This document shows, piece after piece, positions 22,509-32,753 of a stretch of 64,000 nt of DNA. Source of the stretch: Sphingobacteriales bacterium (GTDB taxonomy: Bacteria; Bacteroidota; Bacteroidia; Chitinophagales; Chitinophagaceae); assembly GCA_016708305.1 (NCBI GenBank), contig JADJGB010000001.1, forward strand, positions 124,001-188,000, in the 5' to 3' direction. Positions within the stretch are counted from its first letter, which is position 1; each line of letters opens with the position of its first letter. Under the pieces are notes generated by a model. The model worked only from the letters and a program-made list of their open reading frames with translations, was not told the origin of the DNA and did not search any database. The position numbers were made by a program, and so were the translations under genes.

Positions 22509-23734
22509 ATGAAAAAAATAAATATTTCATTTATATCCTTCTTTGCGATGGTGCTGGCCTGTGTTACACTTTCGCTTATCTCTTGCATGAAGGAGGATGA
22601 TTATAAAAAGTTTACCAAAGGAGGGGAGATTTCCTATACAGGTAAATTAGATTCTATAAAAGTATTTTCCGGCAATAAGAGAGTGGTTATTCAGGGTTTG
22701 CTGATTGCAGATCCTAAGGTGAGTAAATGTGTTGTCTATTGGAATAATAAAGCAGATTCTATGGTGGTTCCCATCAACAGAACGCAGAATATAGATACCC
22801 TTAGAGTTGAGTTGGAAAATATGGTTGAAGGTGTTCATAACTTTACCATCTTTACTTATGATAATCTGGGTAATGTTTCTGTTCCAACCTATGTATCGGG
22901 CAGAGTGTATGGAGATAGGTATGCCAGCACCTTATCTAATCGTCCAATAAACAGTGCCTTTACTAATGAGTCTGGTCTTACAAGTATAGACTGGGGTGCA
23001 ATGGACAGATTGAGTGGTGTGTTTGCAACGGAACTCACTTATACAAATGCATCAAATGATCTGGTACGCATAAGGATTCCGATCGATTCACTAAAATCAG
23101 TCCTGAGTAGCTTTAAGGAAAAACATCAATTCAATACAAAACTTTGTTTCTGCCCGATACGCTTAGTATTGATACATTTTATACAGCCACCAACAGCTTG
23201 TACATACCCAAGTTTAGCCAAACGGATCTTACTACAATTTATTTGAAGAATACTGGCCCCAACGTCAAATACAGTTCAATCAATAGTGCCGGTAGATGGG
23301 GTATATTAAGCGATTGGATTTCCAATGCTGCTGTTCAAAACGCCGGTGGTTTTGGTGGTTATGAAAAAAGAAGCAATGTAGGATTTATCTCACTGGAAGC
23401 TGGTTGGGGGTTGCCTAATATTACAAATGGTAAAATATATCAAACGATTACATTACCTGCAGGGCAATATAAATTTAGGATAACTATGAATACTTTTAAT
23501 ACTGGTGGGCAAAGGTACTTGGTTGTAGCCAAAGGTTCTACACTACCCAATACATCTGATGTAACGAGTAGTAGTATTGCGTTTGCGAATCTGGAAAGTA
23601 AAGAATTGAACTTTACGTTAACTCAGGAAACAACAGTGTCTTTAGGATTTGTAGCTTCCATCACTGGTACAGGTGGTACCGGTATGTTTTCAAAAATTGA
23701 ATCAGTTAATTTATTTACAGTTCAATATTTATAA
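22509..23734 (+). CDS. DUF4998/DUF5013 lipoprotein (frameshifted)
   Basis: Second SusE/F-like accessory lipoprotein of locus 2. The ATG at 22509 gives a better signal peptide than the in-frame ATG at 22479. The lipobox is LSLISCMKEDDY. The N-terminal half resembles DUF4998 (GRVYGDRYASTLSNRPI). The C-terminal half is a beta-sandwich like DUF5013 (SSINSAGRWGILSDWISNAAV, GWGLPNITNGKIYQTITLP, GQYKFRITMNT). The frame fails at 23246; adding one A to the AA near 23133 gives KHQFKYKTLFLPDTLSIDTFY and connects the halves, ending at 23734. It follows the DUF5000 gene closely and precedes an intrinsic terminator, so it closes the SusC2 transcription unit. Confidence 0.78.
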
Positions 23735-23746
23735 TCCTTATTATCT

Positions 23747-23804
23747 GAAAACAGCTCTTAGAATTCTTTCTTAGTATTGACAAAAAAAGAGCTGTTTTCT
23801 TTTC
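23747..23804 (+). terminator. Strong intrinsic terminator after the SusCD2 operon
   Basis: Perfect 13-bp inverted repeat: GAAAACAGCTCTT at 23747-23759 pairs with AAGAGCTGTTTTC at 23787-23799, with a T-rich tail (TTTTC) after the right arm. It stands 13 bases past the DUF5013 stop and before the next lipoprotein gene. It separates the SusCD and surface-protein unit from the downstream enzymes, or reduces their expression. Confidence 0.82.
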
Positions 23805-23824
23805 ATGCATCTTGAAAGGAAAAT

Positions 23825-25066
23825 ATGATTAGTATAAAAGCTCCTTCCATTTTTTTGTCTGCGATAAGTGTATTCTTGTTATTAATGATATCTGCCTGTT
23901 CTAAATCGGGTAGTACGCCAGAGGAAAATATAACGCCCCCCACAACTGTAGTGCTGGCAACTATTACCACATCGGAAGTTCATACAGTGACAACAATAGA
24001 AGCCCTTGGTGGTGGAAAAGTTACCAACAATGGCGGAGCAACAGTTGTAGAACGCGGAATAGTTTTATCTACAAGTCCAAACCCAACAATTGAAAATACA
24101 AAGTTTGGCACCACAAGTGTATCAGGCGATGGTTCTTTTGCCACCAGATTTACAGGACTATCAGCATCAACAAAGTTTTATGTACGGGCATACGCTGTCA
24201 ATAGTGCAGGCATAGCATACGGCAACGAAGTTACTTTTACAACCACAATGATTGGTGCGGCAACTTTTGCCTCAAGTCCGCTTTATATTGTTGGAAATTC
24301 TATCGCTCATTGGGATGTGGATGTGCTAACCGATGGCGGAGACCTAATTACGGAAAGGGGTGTTTGTTGGGGCTTAACATCCAATCCAACCATTGATAAC
24401 AACAAAGCTACCGATGGTGGAAACGGAACAGGAAAATTTAGAGGATCGTTGACAAAACTATTGCCTAGAACTGAATATTATGTAAGAGCTTACGCAAAAA
24501 ATGGGAAAGGCACTAGTTACAGCGATATTGTAAAGTTCAGAACCATTGGAAAAGGAAATCTTACTTATACTTTCAATAAGTCCTCTTCACCTACATCCAC
24601 AGAGTTGGAAGCTTATGCTCGTCTGCAAACAGCTATAGACAGTGCCGTATGGTATGTAAACAATTATACCTCTTTAACCAAACACGTTTGGCTCAATTAT
24701 GATCCTGGTGTGGCAACGGCAGATGCCAATAATGAAGGATGGATGAGATTTGGTGCTGGGATAGGATATCAAAATCTGAGAACAATGTTACATGAGCTAA
24801 ACCATACTTTTGGTACAGGCACCACCAATTGGTGGATTGGAAAAATTGTTGGTGGTAAACTTCAGTCAGCCAATGTAAATGATATCCTTAATAAAATTCA
24901 AAGTACTACAGGTGCACAACTGAGTGGCGACCGCCAACACTGGTGGCCTTTTGGTCTAAATCAAAATTCAGAAGTTACCTCAAGTTGGGACTATGTCTAT
25001 AATTGTCTGATTATTGAACAGATGAGAAAAGATGGGTTGCCGGCGGCAGGTACATGGGTAGAATAA
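23825..25066 (+). CDS. Lipoprotein with fibronectin-like repeats and an HELNH (zincin-like) domain
   Basis: The intact 413-residue frame begins with a lipoprotein signal (LLMISACSKSG, Cys near residue 25). Two related beta domains follow (about 45-140 and 145-240), each ending in a YVRAYA segment (GLSASTKFYVRAYAVN and LLPRTEYYVRAYAKN). They resemble the repeats of Bacteroidota adhesin-like lipoproteins. The C-terminal 170 residues are a separate domain containing NLRTMLHELNHTFGTGTT, in which HELNH fits the HExxH zinc-binding motif of gluzincin peptidases. A Trp-rich stretch (RQHWWPFG) follows. I know no named family for this domain. It could be a surface peptidase or a catalytically idle carbohydrate-binding version. 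It sits between the SusCD2 unit and the GH2 gene. Confidence 0.72.
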   Translation: MISIKAPSIFLSAISVFLLLMISACSKSGSTPEENITPPTTVVLATITTSEVHTVTTIEALGGGKVTNNGGATVVERGIVLSTSPNPTIENTKFGTTSVSGDGSFATRFTGLSASTKFYVRAYAVNSAGIAYGNEVTFTTTMIGAATFASSPLYIVGNSIAHWDVDVLTDGGDLITERGVCWGLTSNPTIDNNKATDGGNGTGKFRGSLTKLLPRTEYYVRAYAKNGKGTSYSDIVKFRTIGKGNLTYTFNKSSSPTSTELEAYARLQTAIDSAVWYVNNYTSLTKHVWLNYDPGVATADANNEGWMRFGAGIGYQNLRTMLHELNHTFGTGTTNWWIGKIVGGKLQSANVNDILNKIQSTTGAQLSGDRQHWWPFGLNQNSEVTSSWDYVYNCLIIEQMRKDGLPAAGTWVE

Positions 25067-25108
25067 AATAGGAATTATTAATCAAACAATGTTAGTAAAA
25101 GAAACGTC

Positions 25109-28100
25109 ATGAAAAAAACAATATCGATAGTAGTAGCCTGTTTGATGACAGCTAGTAGCTTTGCGCAAAACAAGGCGGATTGGGAAAACCCCGAAGTGTT
25201 TGCAATAAACAAGGAAAATACCAGGGCAACCGCTTTGCCTTATGCCACCATGGCTCAGGCGGCGATGGATGATTACAAATCTTCTCCTTACTATAAATCA
25301 TTAAACGGTAACTGGCAATTTTATTGGGTGGAAAAAATAGCAGATGTTCCCGAAAAATTTTATGCAGAAGACTATAACACCAAAACAGCTGTTGGTTTAA
25401 AAATTGGGACACCTAACCAGATATCCGGTAAGTCTGGCTGGACAACCATGCCAGTACCTGGCAATTGGGAGTTTAATGGATTCGGTGTGCCCATGTACGT
25501 GAATACAGGATTCGGGTTTCCCAAAAACCCGCCATTCATCAATAAAGATGATTCACCCACCGGAGCTTACAGACATCATTTCGACATACCTGTAAATTGG
25601 GATGGTCGAAAAGTATTTTTGCATTTTGAAGGTGGAACTAACTCCATGTATGTTTGGGTGAATGGTAAAAAAGTGGGCTATACAGAAAATGCCAAAAGTC
25701 CTGCGGAGTTTGATATTACACCCTATATTCACTCAGGCAAAAATCTTCTTGCCTGTGAGGTGCATAAATTTAGTGATGGTACTTATTTGGAAGATCAGGA
25801 TATGTGGCGACTGGGAGGCATCAATCGAAATGTTTATTTATACAGCACAGCGCAAACGCGCTTTCTGGATTTCTTTTCACATGCCGATCTGGATGCAAAT
25901 TATAAAAATGGATTGTTTAGTACGGATGTGAAAATAAAGAATTATGGTACAGCCAAGGTAGCCCAAATTGTGGAAGTGAGCGTACTGGACAAAGCAGGAA
26001 AAAAAATATTTCAGCAGTCCAAAAAGATTGATGTTGGCCCCAATAACACTGATTCTTTATGGTTCGAGGGAGTTGTAAAAACACCTTTGCAATGGACGGC
26101 AGAAACGCCCAATCTTTACAACATGATTATTACTTTGAAAAATAGTAAAAATGAAATTGTAGAAGCAACATCGCACCGAATAGGGTTTAGAAAAGTAGAA
26201 ATTAAAGATGGTCAGGTGTTCGTCAATGGGAAAAAAGTTTTGTTCAAAGGGGTAAACCTGCACGAGTTTAATACCAATACCGGACAAGTAGTAGATGAAG
26301 CGATAATGCTCCGGAACATTCAGTTGTTTAAAGAACTTAATATAAATGCTGTTCGTACCTCACACTATCCACAGCAACCGCTTTGGTATAAGTTGTGCGA
26401 TGAGTATGGTATTTATCTGGTAGATGAAACTAATCTTGAATCGCATGGGTTGGGTTATGGTCCGGATAATGTATCTAATTTTCCCGAATGGCAGGCAGCA
26501 CACTTGGATCGTGTGAAGCGATTAATAGAACGAGACAAAAATCACGCCTCTGTCATTTTTTGGTCACTGGGTAATGAAGCCAGCAATGGAAAAGCATTCT
26601 TCACCATGTACGATTGGGCCAAGGCGCGTGATAAAAGCCGTCCGGTTCAGTACGAGCAGGCATATCAGCGAGATAGAAATACTGATATCATCTGCCACAT
26701 GTATCCATCCTGGGAAAGTATGGTGCGAGATGCCGCAAAAGATTTAGGTCGCCCATACATTATGTGCGAGTATGCGCATGCAATGGGAAACAGCATGGGA
26801 AATTTTCAGGACTATTGGGACCTGATGCGCACCAGTAAAAATATGCAGGGTGGTTTTATCTGGGAGTGGTATAACCACGGATACAAAACCAAAGACGAGC
26901 AAGGACGTGAGTATTGGGCTTATGGTGGCGACCTGTATGGATACAATAAATTGAACGAAGGGAATTTTTGTATGGATGGAATTATTAGTCCCGATCAGCA
27001 GTATTTGCCACACACGCACATTGTAAAAAAAGTATATCAGAACATTTTGTTTCAATCTAAAAATATAAACAATGGATTGCTAACGGTAGTGAATGACTTT
27101 AAGTTCGTTCCTATTACCCCCAAGGAGTACACATACAAATGGGTATTATTGAAAAATGGAGATACGGCCACTACCGGTAGCTTCGATCTTACTGTGGCTG
27201 CCGATTCTAAAAAAGATGTGAAAATTAATCTGCCAAGTCTAAGTTTTAATGCTGGCACTGAGTATTATTTACAGGTGTATGCTATCACAAAAAGCGCAAC
27301 CAAATTTTTACCTGCCGGATACGAAGCGGCAAAAGGCGAGTTTGCATTGACGGGTAATAATTATTTTACCGGGTTGGCGGAAAGTAATCACGAAAAAGTT
27401 CAGAAAAAAGAGGAAGGAGATAAAGTAATAGTTTCTGCAAATGGTGTTTCTTATGAGTTTCATAAAAATTGGAAAGGCCTGGCTAGTATCAACGGTCCTG
27501 TGAATTGGGTGTTTAGTAAATTGCCTAAACTTAATTTCTGGCGTGCACCTACTGATAATGATTTCGGAGAATCTGCACAATACAACCTGCGTTTATGGGA
27601 AGTGGCTTCCCATTCACAGCGTACCGAGTTTATAAGTATGGAAGAAAAGGAGGGGCTTGTTAGCTTCAACTATCAAGTTAAGCCAGTGGGTGTTGAAGTG
27701 CTGGTTAATACCACTTATACAGTTAACAAAGAAGGAAGCCTTACAATAACGGCCAGCTATAAAGCCTTGACCAATGGCCTTCCGGAGATGATGCGTTTTG
27801 GGATGAATATGGAATTGTCTCAACGTTTCAACAACTTCACCTGGTACGGTCGTGGGCCTTGGGAAAACTATGTAGATAGAAAGGAAGATGCATTTATGGG
27901 TGTGTGGAATGGAAAAGTAGATGATCAAGCGTTTCCCTATTATCGTCCTCAGGAGGCTGGAAACAAAACGGATGTAAGGTGGTTATCACTTACCGACAGC
28001 AAGGGTAAAGGTATTCGGATTAGCGGAGCTCAACCATTATCGGTTAGTGCCACCAATTTTAGAACAGAAGATTGGGATCCGGGCACAACCAAAAAGCAAC

Positions 28101-28264
28101 AACACGCTTCGGACATTTTGCCGGCAGACAGAGTTATTTTGAATGTTGATTTGTTTCAGCGTGGAGTAGGCGGGCTCAACTCATGGGGCGCAAAACCTTT
28201 AGATCAATACCGGTTTCAGCAGAAAAATTATGTTTATTCCTACACTATTAGTTTTCTTAGATAG
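25109..28264 (+). CDS. GH2 beta-galactosidase (LacZ-type)
   Basis: Retaining exo-glycosidase of the large five-domain LacZ type, probably periplasmic and acting on beta-galactosides. The intact 1051-residue frame has a signal peptide (ASSFAQNK). It shows a jelly-roll sugar-binding domain (PVPGNWEFNGFGVPMYVN), immunoglobulin-like domains, and the TIM barrel with KGVNLHEF and NAVRTSHYPQQPLWY. The acid/base Glu is in FWSLGNEAS (near residue 489) and the nucleophile Glu in YIMCEYAHAMGNSMG (near 553). The C-terminal bgal_small_N domain starts near residue 770 (LNFWRAPTDNDFGES), with the catalytic-site Trp region AQPLSVSATNF. All key residues are present. It probably debranches galactan or arabinogalactan imported by SusC2. 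Confidence 0.93.
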   Translation: MKKTISIVVACLMTASSFAQNKADWENPEVFAINKENTRATALPYATMAQAAMDDYKSSPYYKSLNGNWQFYWVEKIADVPEKFYAEDYNTKTAVGLKIGTPNQISGKSGWTTMPVPGNWEFNGFGVPMYVNTGFGFPKNPPFINKDDSPTGAYRHHFDIPVNWDGRKVFLHFEGGTNSMYVWVNGKKVGYTENAKSPAEFDITPYIHSGKNLLACEVHKFSDGTYLEDQDMWRLGGINRNVYLYSTAQTRFLDFFSHADLDANYKNGLFSTDVKIKNYGTAKVAQIVEVSVLDKAGKKIFQQSKKIDVGPNNTDSLWFEGVVKTPLQWTAETPNLYNMIITLKNSKNEIVEATSHRIGFRKVEIKDGQVFVNGKKVLFKGVNLHEFNTNTGQVVDEAIMLRNIQLFKELNINAVRTSHYPQQPLWYKLCDEYGIYLVDETNLESHGLGYGPDNVSNFPEWQAAHLDRVKRLIERDKNHASVIFWSLGNEASNGKAFFTMYDWAKARDKSRPVQYEQAYQRDRNTDIICHMYPSWESMVRDAAKDLGRPYIMCEYAHAMGNSMGNFQDYWDLMRTSKNMQGGFIWEWYNHGYKTKDEQGREYWAYGGDLYGYNKLNEGNFCMDGIISPDQQYLPHTHIVKKVYQNILFQSKNINNGLLTVVNDFKFVPITPKEYTYKWVLLKNGDTATTGSFDLTVAADSKKDVKINLPSLSFNAGTEYYLQVYAITKSATKFLPAGYEAAKGEFALTGNNYFTGLAESNHEKVQKKEEGDKVIVSANGVSYEFHKNWKGLASINGPVNWVFSKLPKLNFWRAPTDNDFGESAQYNLRLWEVASHSQRTEFISMEEKEGLVSFNYQVKPVGVEVLVNTTYTVNKEGSLTITASYKALTNGLPEMMRFGMNMELSQRFNNFTWYGRGPWENYVDRKEDAFMGVWNGKVDDQAFPYYRPQEAGNKTDVRWLSLTDSKGKGIRISGAQPLSVSATNFRTEDWDPGTTKKQQHASDILPADRVILNVDLFQRGVGGLNSWGAKPLDQYRFQQKNYVYSYTISFLR

Positions 28265-28393
28265 TTGTGTCAATTTGGAAGAGGCATTTGCTTAATAGAT
28301 TTAGTAGAAATAGATTCAGGAATATAACGCAGGTTAAATCTTTTTAATTTCAATATTGTGAAAAAGAACAATTTTTACTCTTAAACCAAAGAT

Positions 28394-29697
28394 ATGTTCG
28401 TGAAATCTCGCAAGTTGCTTTTTATGCTGATGGTTTTCTTTTTAGTAAAAGACAGCTCGGCACAAAAAATAATGAATGTGGCAGATGGCTGGGCAAGGAA
28501 CTCTGTCAATACTGTTGTGTTTAGAAAAAATGCCATCACCTCGTTTAAAGGGATTCAGTTTGTTTCGTTTTATGATGAGGAGTCGAATGTAGTGATTGCA
28601 AAAAGAAAATGGAAGAGCACGAATTGGCAAATACAAAAGACTTCCTTCAAAGGCAATGCAACGGATGCACATCGATCCATCAGTATTGCTGTGGATGGAG
28701 ATGGTTATTTGCATTTAAGTTGGGATCATCACAACACCCGTTTGCGCTATGCCAGAAGTTTGCAACCCTTTGGTCTAGATTTTGGACAGGAAATGCCAAT
28801 GACAGGTGTTTTGGAATCCAATGTGAGTTACCCTGAGTTTTATACGCTTAAAGATGGCAACCTGCTTTTCTTTTATAGGGATGGAGGTTCTGGAAATGGA
28901 TCCCTTGTCATCAATAAATATAACAAGCAAACAAAAGAATGGACACAGGTGCAAAAGAATCTGGTGGATGGCGAGGGTAAGCGGAATGCCTATTGGCAGG
29001 CTTTTGTGGATACAAAGGGTACTGTTCATATTTCATGGGTTTGGCGTGAAAGCCCTGATGTGGCAAGCAATCATGATATGTGTTATGCGCGCTCCACAGA
29101 TGGTGGTTTGCACTGGGAAAAGTCAACAGGCGAAAAATATGTACTCCCTTTAAATGTTCGCACCGCAGAATACGCTCTCCATATTCCGAAAAATAGCGAG
29201 CTCATCAATCAAACCTCTATGGTTATTGATAAGAAAGGAGTACCTTTCATAGCCACCTATTGGCGCGATGAAAATGAAATGGTTCCCCAATATCGTTTGA
29301 TTTACAAAAAACGAGAAGGCTTGGATTACGCAAAATCTATCATTTAGAACGGTGCCCTTTAGTTTAAACGGAGGCGGTACAAAAAAATCCCTATTTCGAG
29401 GCCACAGGTTGTCGTTTGGAATCGTAGGTTCAAAACTAAGGCCGCCATCTTATTTAGAGATGAAGAAAGAGGCAGTAAACTGTCTATAGCCGTAAATAAA
29501 AATATTAAAAAAAAGTAAATGGCAGGTAAAAGATATTTATATAGAAGATATAGGGTCTTGGGAACCATCTTATGATATAGAATTGTGGCAAAAGAAAAAT
29601 GCTTAGCATTTTTGTACAAAAAACAAAACAAGAAGATGCAGAAGGAAAGTCTGATTTAAAACCCCAAATGGTGAGCGTAGTAGAAATTAGGTTATGA
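28394..29697 (+). pseudogene. BNR_4 beta-propeller protein (polysaccharide-lyase-like), multiply frameshifted
   Basis: A secreted seven-bladed propeller of the BNR_4 family. Members in CAZy include lyases that cut at uronic acids (ulvan lyases PL24/PL25, and as I recall the rhamnose-glucuronate lyase PL27). It has a signal peptide (VKDSSAQK) and the family hallmark YLHLSWDHHNTRLRYARS near residue 115, then AYWQAFVDTKGTVHISWVW, and MCYARSTDGGLHW. The frame closes at 29347, but coding is traceable to a stop at 29695-29697 through four A-run changes (about 29333, 29381, 29512 and 29597), giving ANLSFRTVPFSLNGGG, IPISRPQVVVWNRRF and IEDIGSWEPSYDIELW. Repaired length is about 434 residues. A GH105 follows at once, a classical lyase and unsaturated-uronidase pairing. 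Substrate specificity is inference. Confidence 0.75.
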
Positions 29698-29743
29698 AGA
29701 ATTACCAAAATCGAATAAGTGAGGAAAGTATAAAATTTTGAAA

Positions 29744-30879
29744 ATGAAAAAGTATTTTGGCTACTTTTTACTTTGCATTGCAGTGGCATCTTGCACAGCT
29801 CAAAAACCAGTGACTAACGATGCCACAAAAAAAAACGACACTTGAAATAATTAAAAAGATAAATAATTATTGGCAGCAAGAAAACCCCAAGCCAAAATGG
29901 ACCTTTTGGGATGCAGCGGTCTATTATACCGACAACATGGAGGCGTATCAAATCACTAAAATGGATGCCTATAAAAAATATGCAGAATCATGGGCTGAAG
30001 AAAATAGATGGGAAGGGGCCAAATCAAAAGATAAAAACAATTGGAAATATACTTACGGCGAAAGCGACGATTTTGTTTTGTTTGGCGATTGGCAAATCTG
30101 CTTTCAAACCTATATTGACCTATATTCTCTTGATGATGTAAAAGACAATAATAAAATTTTTCGCGCAAAGGAAGTTATGGAATATCAAATGAAGACTTCA
30201 AAAAACAACTATTGGTGGTGGGCAGATGGTTTATTCATGGCAATGCCGGTGATGACAAAACTTTATACAATAACCGGCAATCAACAGTACCTTGATAAGC
30301 TTTATGAATGTTTTCAATATGCCGATAGTCCCATGTATGATAAGGCGGAAAATATATATTACAGGGATGCAAAATATGTTTATCCCAAGCATAAAACCAT
30401 TAATGGTGAAAAGATTTTTGGGCAAGAGACAATGGAGGGGAATTTGCAGGTTTGGCCAAAGTTTTGGCCGACCTCCCTCTGAATTGTATATATAGAAATG
30501 AGTTCATTTCAAAATTTAAGAGGATGGCTGAGTCAATTAAAGAACTTCAGCAACCGAAAGGTTATTGGTCAAGAAGCCTTATGGATGCTACTTATGCTCC
30601 AGGCTGCGAAACCAGTGGCACCGCGCTTTTTGCCTATGTCTTTTTATAGGGAATGAATATTGGTTTGCTTGAAAAAAGAAATACTTCCCGATAATAGACA
30701 AGGCCTGGCATTATTTGTCTTTTATAGTGTTGCAGCCAAATAGATCCATTGGATATGTGCAACCCATTGGAGAACGTGCAATCCCCGGGCAAGTAGTAGA
30801 AAAAAATTCCACAGCTAATTTTGGAGTTGGCGCATATTTGTTGGCAGCCTGCGAAATGTATCGGTTTTTGAATCCATAA
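29744..30879 (+). pseudogene. GH105 unsaturated uronyl hydrolase 2, disrupted by frameshifts and a stop
   Basis: A paralogue of the GH105 at 7560, with the same landmarks (GDWQICFQTYIDLYSL, YWWWADGLFMAMPVMTKLY, IGYVQPIGERAIPGQ). The true start is at 29744 with a lipoprotein-like signal (AVASCTAQKP). An A9 run near 29827 is one base too long and breaks this off from the body. One T is missing near 30415 (KIFWARDNGGEFAGLAKVL continues). An in-frame TAG at 30647-30649 stands where the paralogue has Trp (LLWGMN). One A is missing near 30675 before YFPIIDKAWHYL. The natural stop is 30877-30879. Three frameshifts and one nonsense codon make this the most damaged enzyme gene of the window. Confidence 0.82.
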
Positions 30880-31034
30880 CTTCAACTTTCCTTTCTCTGT
30901 TTTTTTTCCATAAACAATAACGTTATCTTCGATAGTAAATTGAACTATCAATCAGAAAATATTGAATTAAAATTTTTTTTGGTTCTCTTAAACCCTGGCT
31001 AAATTTCAATGTCTTATTTCAAAAAATGTAAATT

Positions 31035-31892
31035 ATGAAAAGAATCACTTACACCTTAGTTTTGTTTTTATGTCAGTTGACAATGGCCTTGCAGTCACAA
31101 AGCCAGGCTGGAACCGACTCCACAGGACTACCTGGGGATAACTTCAGTTTGCAGGGCGCTTTGCAATTATTTAAAAGTGCATCATCGCCTGAAGAATTTG
31201 AAAAAGCCCTTAATTCTGAATCCAATCATGTCAATAATCTGGACTTAAATAGGGATGGGCAGACTGACTATGTACGAGTTATAGAAAAATCTGATGCCAA
31301 CAACCATGTTTTTGTATTGCAGGTTCCTGTTTCAGAAAAAGAAAATCAGGATATTGCTGTTATTGAATTGGAAAAAACCGGGAATGACCAGGCAGCTATT
31401 CAAATAGTTGGTGACGAGGATATATACGGCGAAGAAACTATTTATGAACCTTTAGAGGAATCAATATCCGGACAAAAGGGAGGGCCAAATTATTACCCTG
31501 ATATTAATGCAGGTTACTCAAATACGGCAGTGGTAAATGTTTGGTACTGGCCCTGTGTACGCTTTGTATATGTTCCTTCATACACTGTTTGGACTTCGCC
31601 CTGGTATTGGCGACGCTATCCCGGTTGGTGGCGTCCCTGGAGGCCACTTAGCTGGCATGTTTTTCACCCTTTTGTAAGACATCACCATAGGCATTTTGTA
31701 CATACGCCTATCCATAGAACAATACATGCGCGAACCGTTTATAAACCTTTTAGAACTACTTCCGTTTCTGTAAGAACTCATCATCAGGGAAGAGTCAATC
31801 ATTATAGGGTTTCCAGAACTACAATTCGTAAGGCCCCTGCTACCAGAGTAAAGAGTACCAGAACAGTTGTGAGAGGTAGAAGAAGAGGGTAG
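31035..31892 (+). CDS. Secreted protein with basic His/Arg/Trp-rich C-terminus
   Basis: The intact 285-residue frame has a signal peptide (LQSQSQAGTD). The N-terminal 130 residues are acidic and include a calcium-loop-like stretch NLDLNRDGQTDYVRVIEKS, followed by VFVLQVPVSEKENQDIAVIELEKTG. From about residue 160 the composition changes completely. First comes an aromatic stretch (NVWYWPCVRFVYVPSYTVW, YWRRYPGWWRPWRPLSW), then a tail dominated by His, Arg and Thr (RHHHRHFVHTP) that ends in RGRRRG. I have seen this architecture in Bacteroidota hypothetical proteins but know no function. The tail could bind nucleic acid, lipopolysaccharide or metals at the envelope. It stands outside the SusCD units. 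Confidence 0.8.
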   Translation: MKRITYTLVLFLCQLTMALQSQSQAGTDSTGLPGDNFSLQGALQLFKSASSPEEFEKALNSESNHVNNLDLNRDGQTDYVRVIEKSDANNHVFVLQVPVSEKENQDIAVIELEKTGNDQAAIQIVGDEDIYGEETIYEPLEESISGQKGGPNYYPDINAGYSNTAVVNVWYWPCVRFVYVPSYTVWTSPWYWRRYPGWWRPWRPLSWHVFHPFVRHHHRHFVHTPIHRTIHARTVYKPFRTTSVSVRTHHQGRVNHYRVSRTTIRKAPATRVKSTRTVVRGRRRG

Positions 31893-32753
31893 TTCAATCA
31901 GGCGACAATTAATGTATCAAACCTTCGTTTCAATTATTTAAAGTTCTTTTATAGTATTGTTAGTTTTGGGTTTACAGGAAATTATATAAGGAATTAACTT
32001 TCTTCAAAAGCCTTAATATTATTAATACCAGGCGTGAAGACAAATTATAAGTAGCGATTGCTAATGGTGGAATACAAGTTGTTTATTTCATCTCTTTTGT
32101 AAGGTAATCTTTTTGTAAACTTTTTTGTAAACCCAGCTACAAAACAGCAAATAGAATTTTTTTTATTTCATAATTGTTGGCGATTTGCCGCAAATGAATG
32201 ATAATTGGTATGTAAACGGATTCCAGATTACAAAGAAATATAATAATCAAAAGGCTACGGTACAATATTGTTTGCGCAGGGCCTACCCCAAACCAGAAAT
32301 TATTGTCAAACCATTCCTGACTGCAAATAAATCCAATCTTTACTGTGGGGAAGTAGTGCCTGACAGTTTTTGTTTTGTAAAACAATTCAATCAAAAGTGC
32401 AAGGGGCTTTATTTAATCCGGTAGAAATCGCCAATACCTTATCCGTTATAAAAAACCAGCTACTAATTTTTAATTAGGTGGTAATCATTGGCCTTTTGTG
32501 AAAAACGCCTTTGAGTAAATCTGTAACTTCATTATAAGCCGCTCTTAATAATCTATCGTCTGAAAAGTGGATAATGTTATAGAAACTATGTAATATACAG
32601 GTTTGCTTTGTCTGTAACCTTTTTTATTATTAGTGGGTGGTGGGCCATTTCTACAGCATTATAATTTTTGCAACACTTGTTTAATTGTTGTACTTTTAGT
32701 TCAATAAAAAAAGACCCCAGACTGAGTTAAAATGTACTTATTAATAAAGACAT
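31893..32753. other. 861-base region without a convincing intact gene
   Basis: No open frame here looks like a normal gene. A 79-codon frame at 32185-32424 (+) has unusual composition and no recognisable motif. On the minus strand, 32690 down to 32474 reads like decayed coding sequence (NYNAVEMAHHPLIIKKV, then after a frame change FYNIIHFSDDRLLRAAY and NEVTDLLKGVFHKRP). I cannot assign it. The region borders the IS630-type element, so it may hold remnants of older insertions. Confidence 0.5.

Noticed and set aside
30945..30955. ATAACGTTAT palindrome near 30937-30950 as a third operator
   Set aside because: It lacks the GCAAA/TTTGC arms of the two real matches and is not followed by a SusC or enzyme operon.
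32185..32424. 79-codon + strand frame as a real gene
   Set aside because: There is no start context, signal or motif, and it sits in AT-rich sequence with decayed features; length alone is not support.
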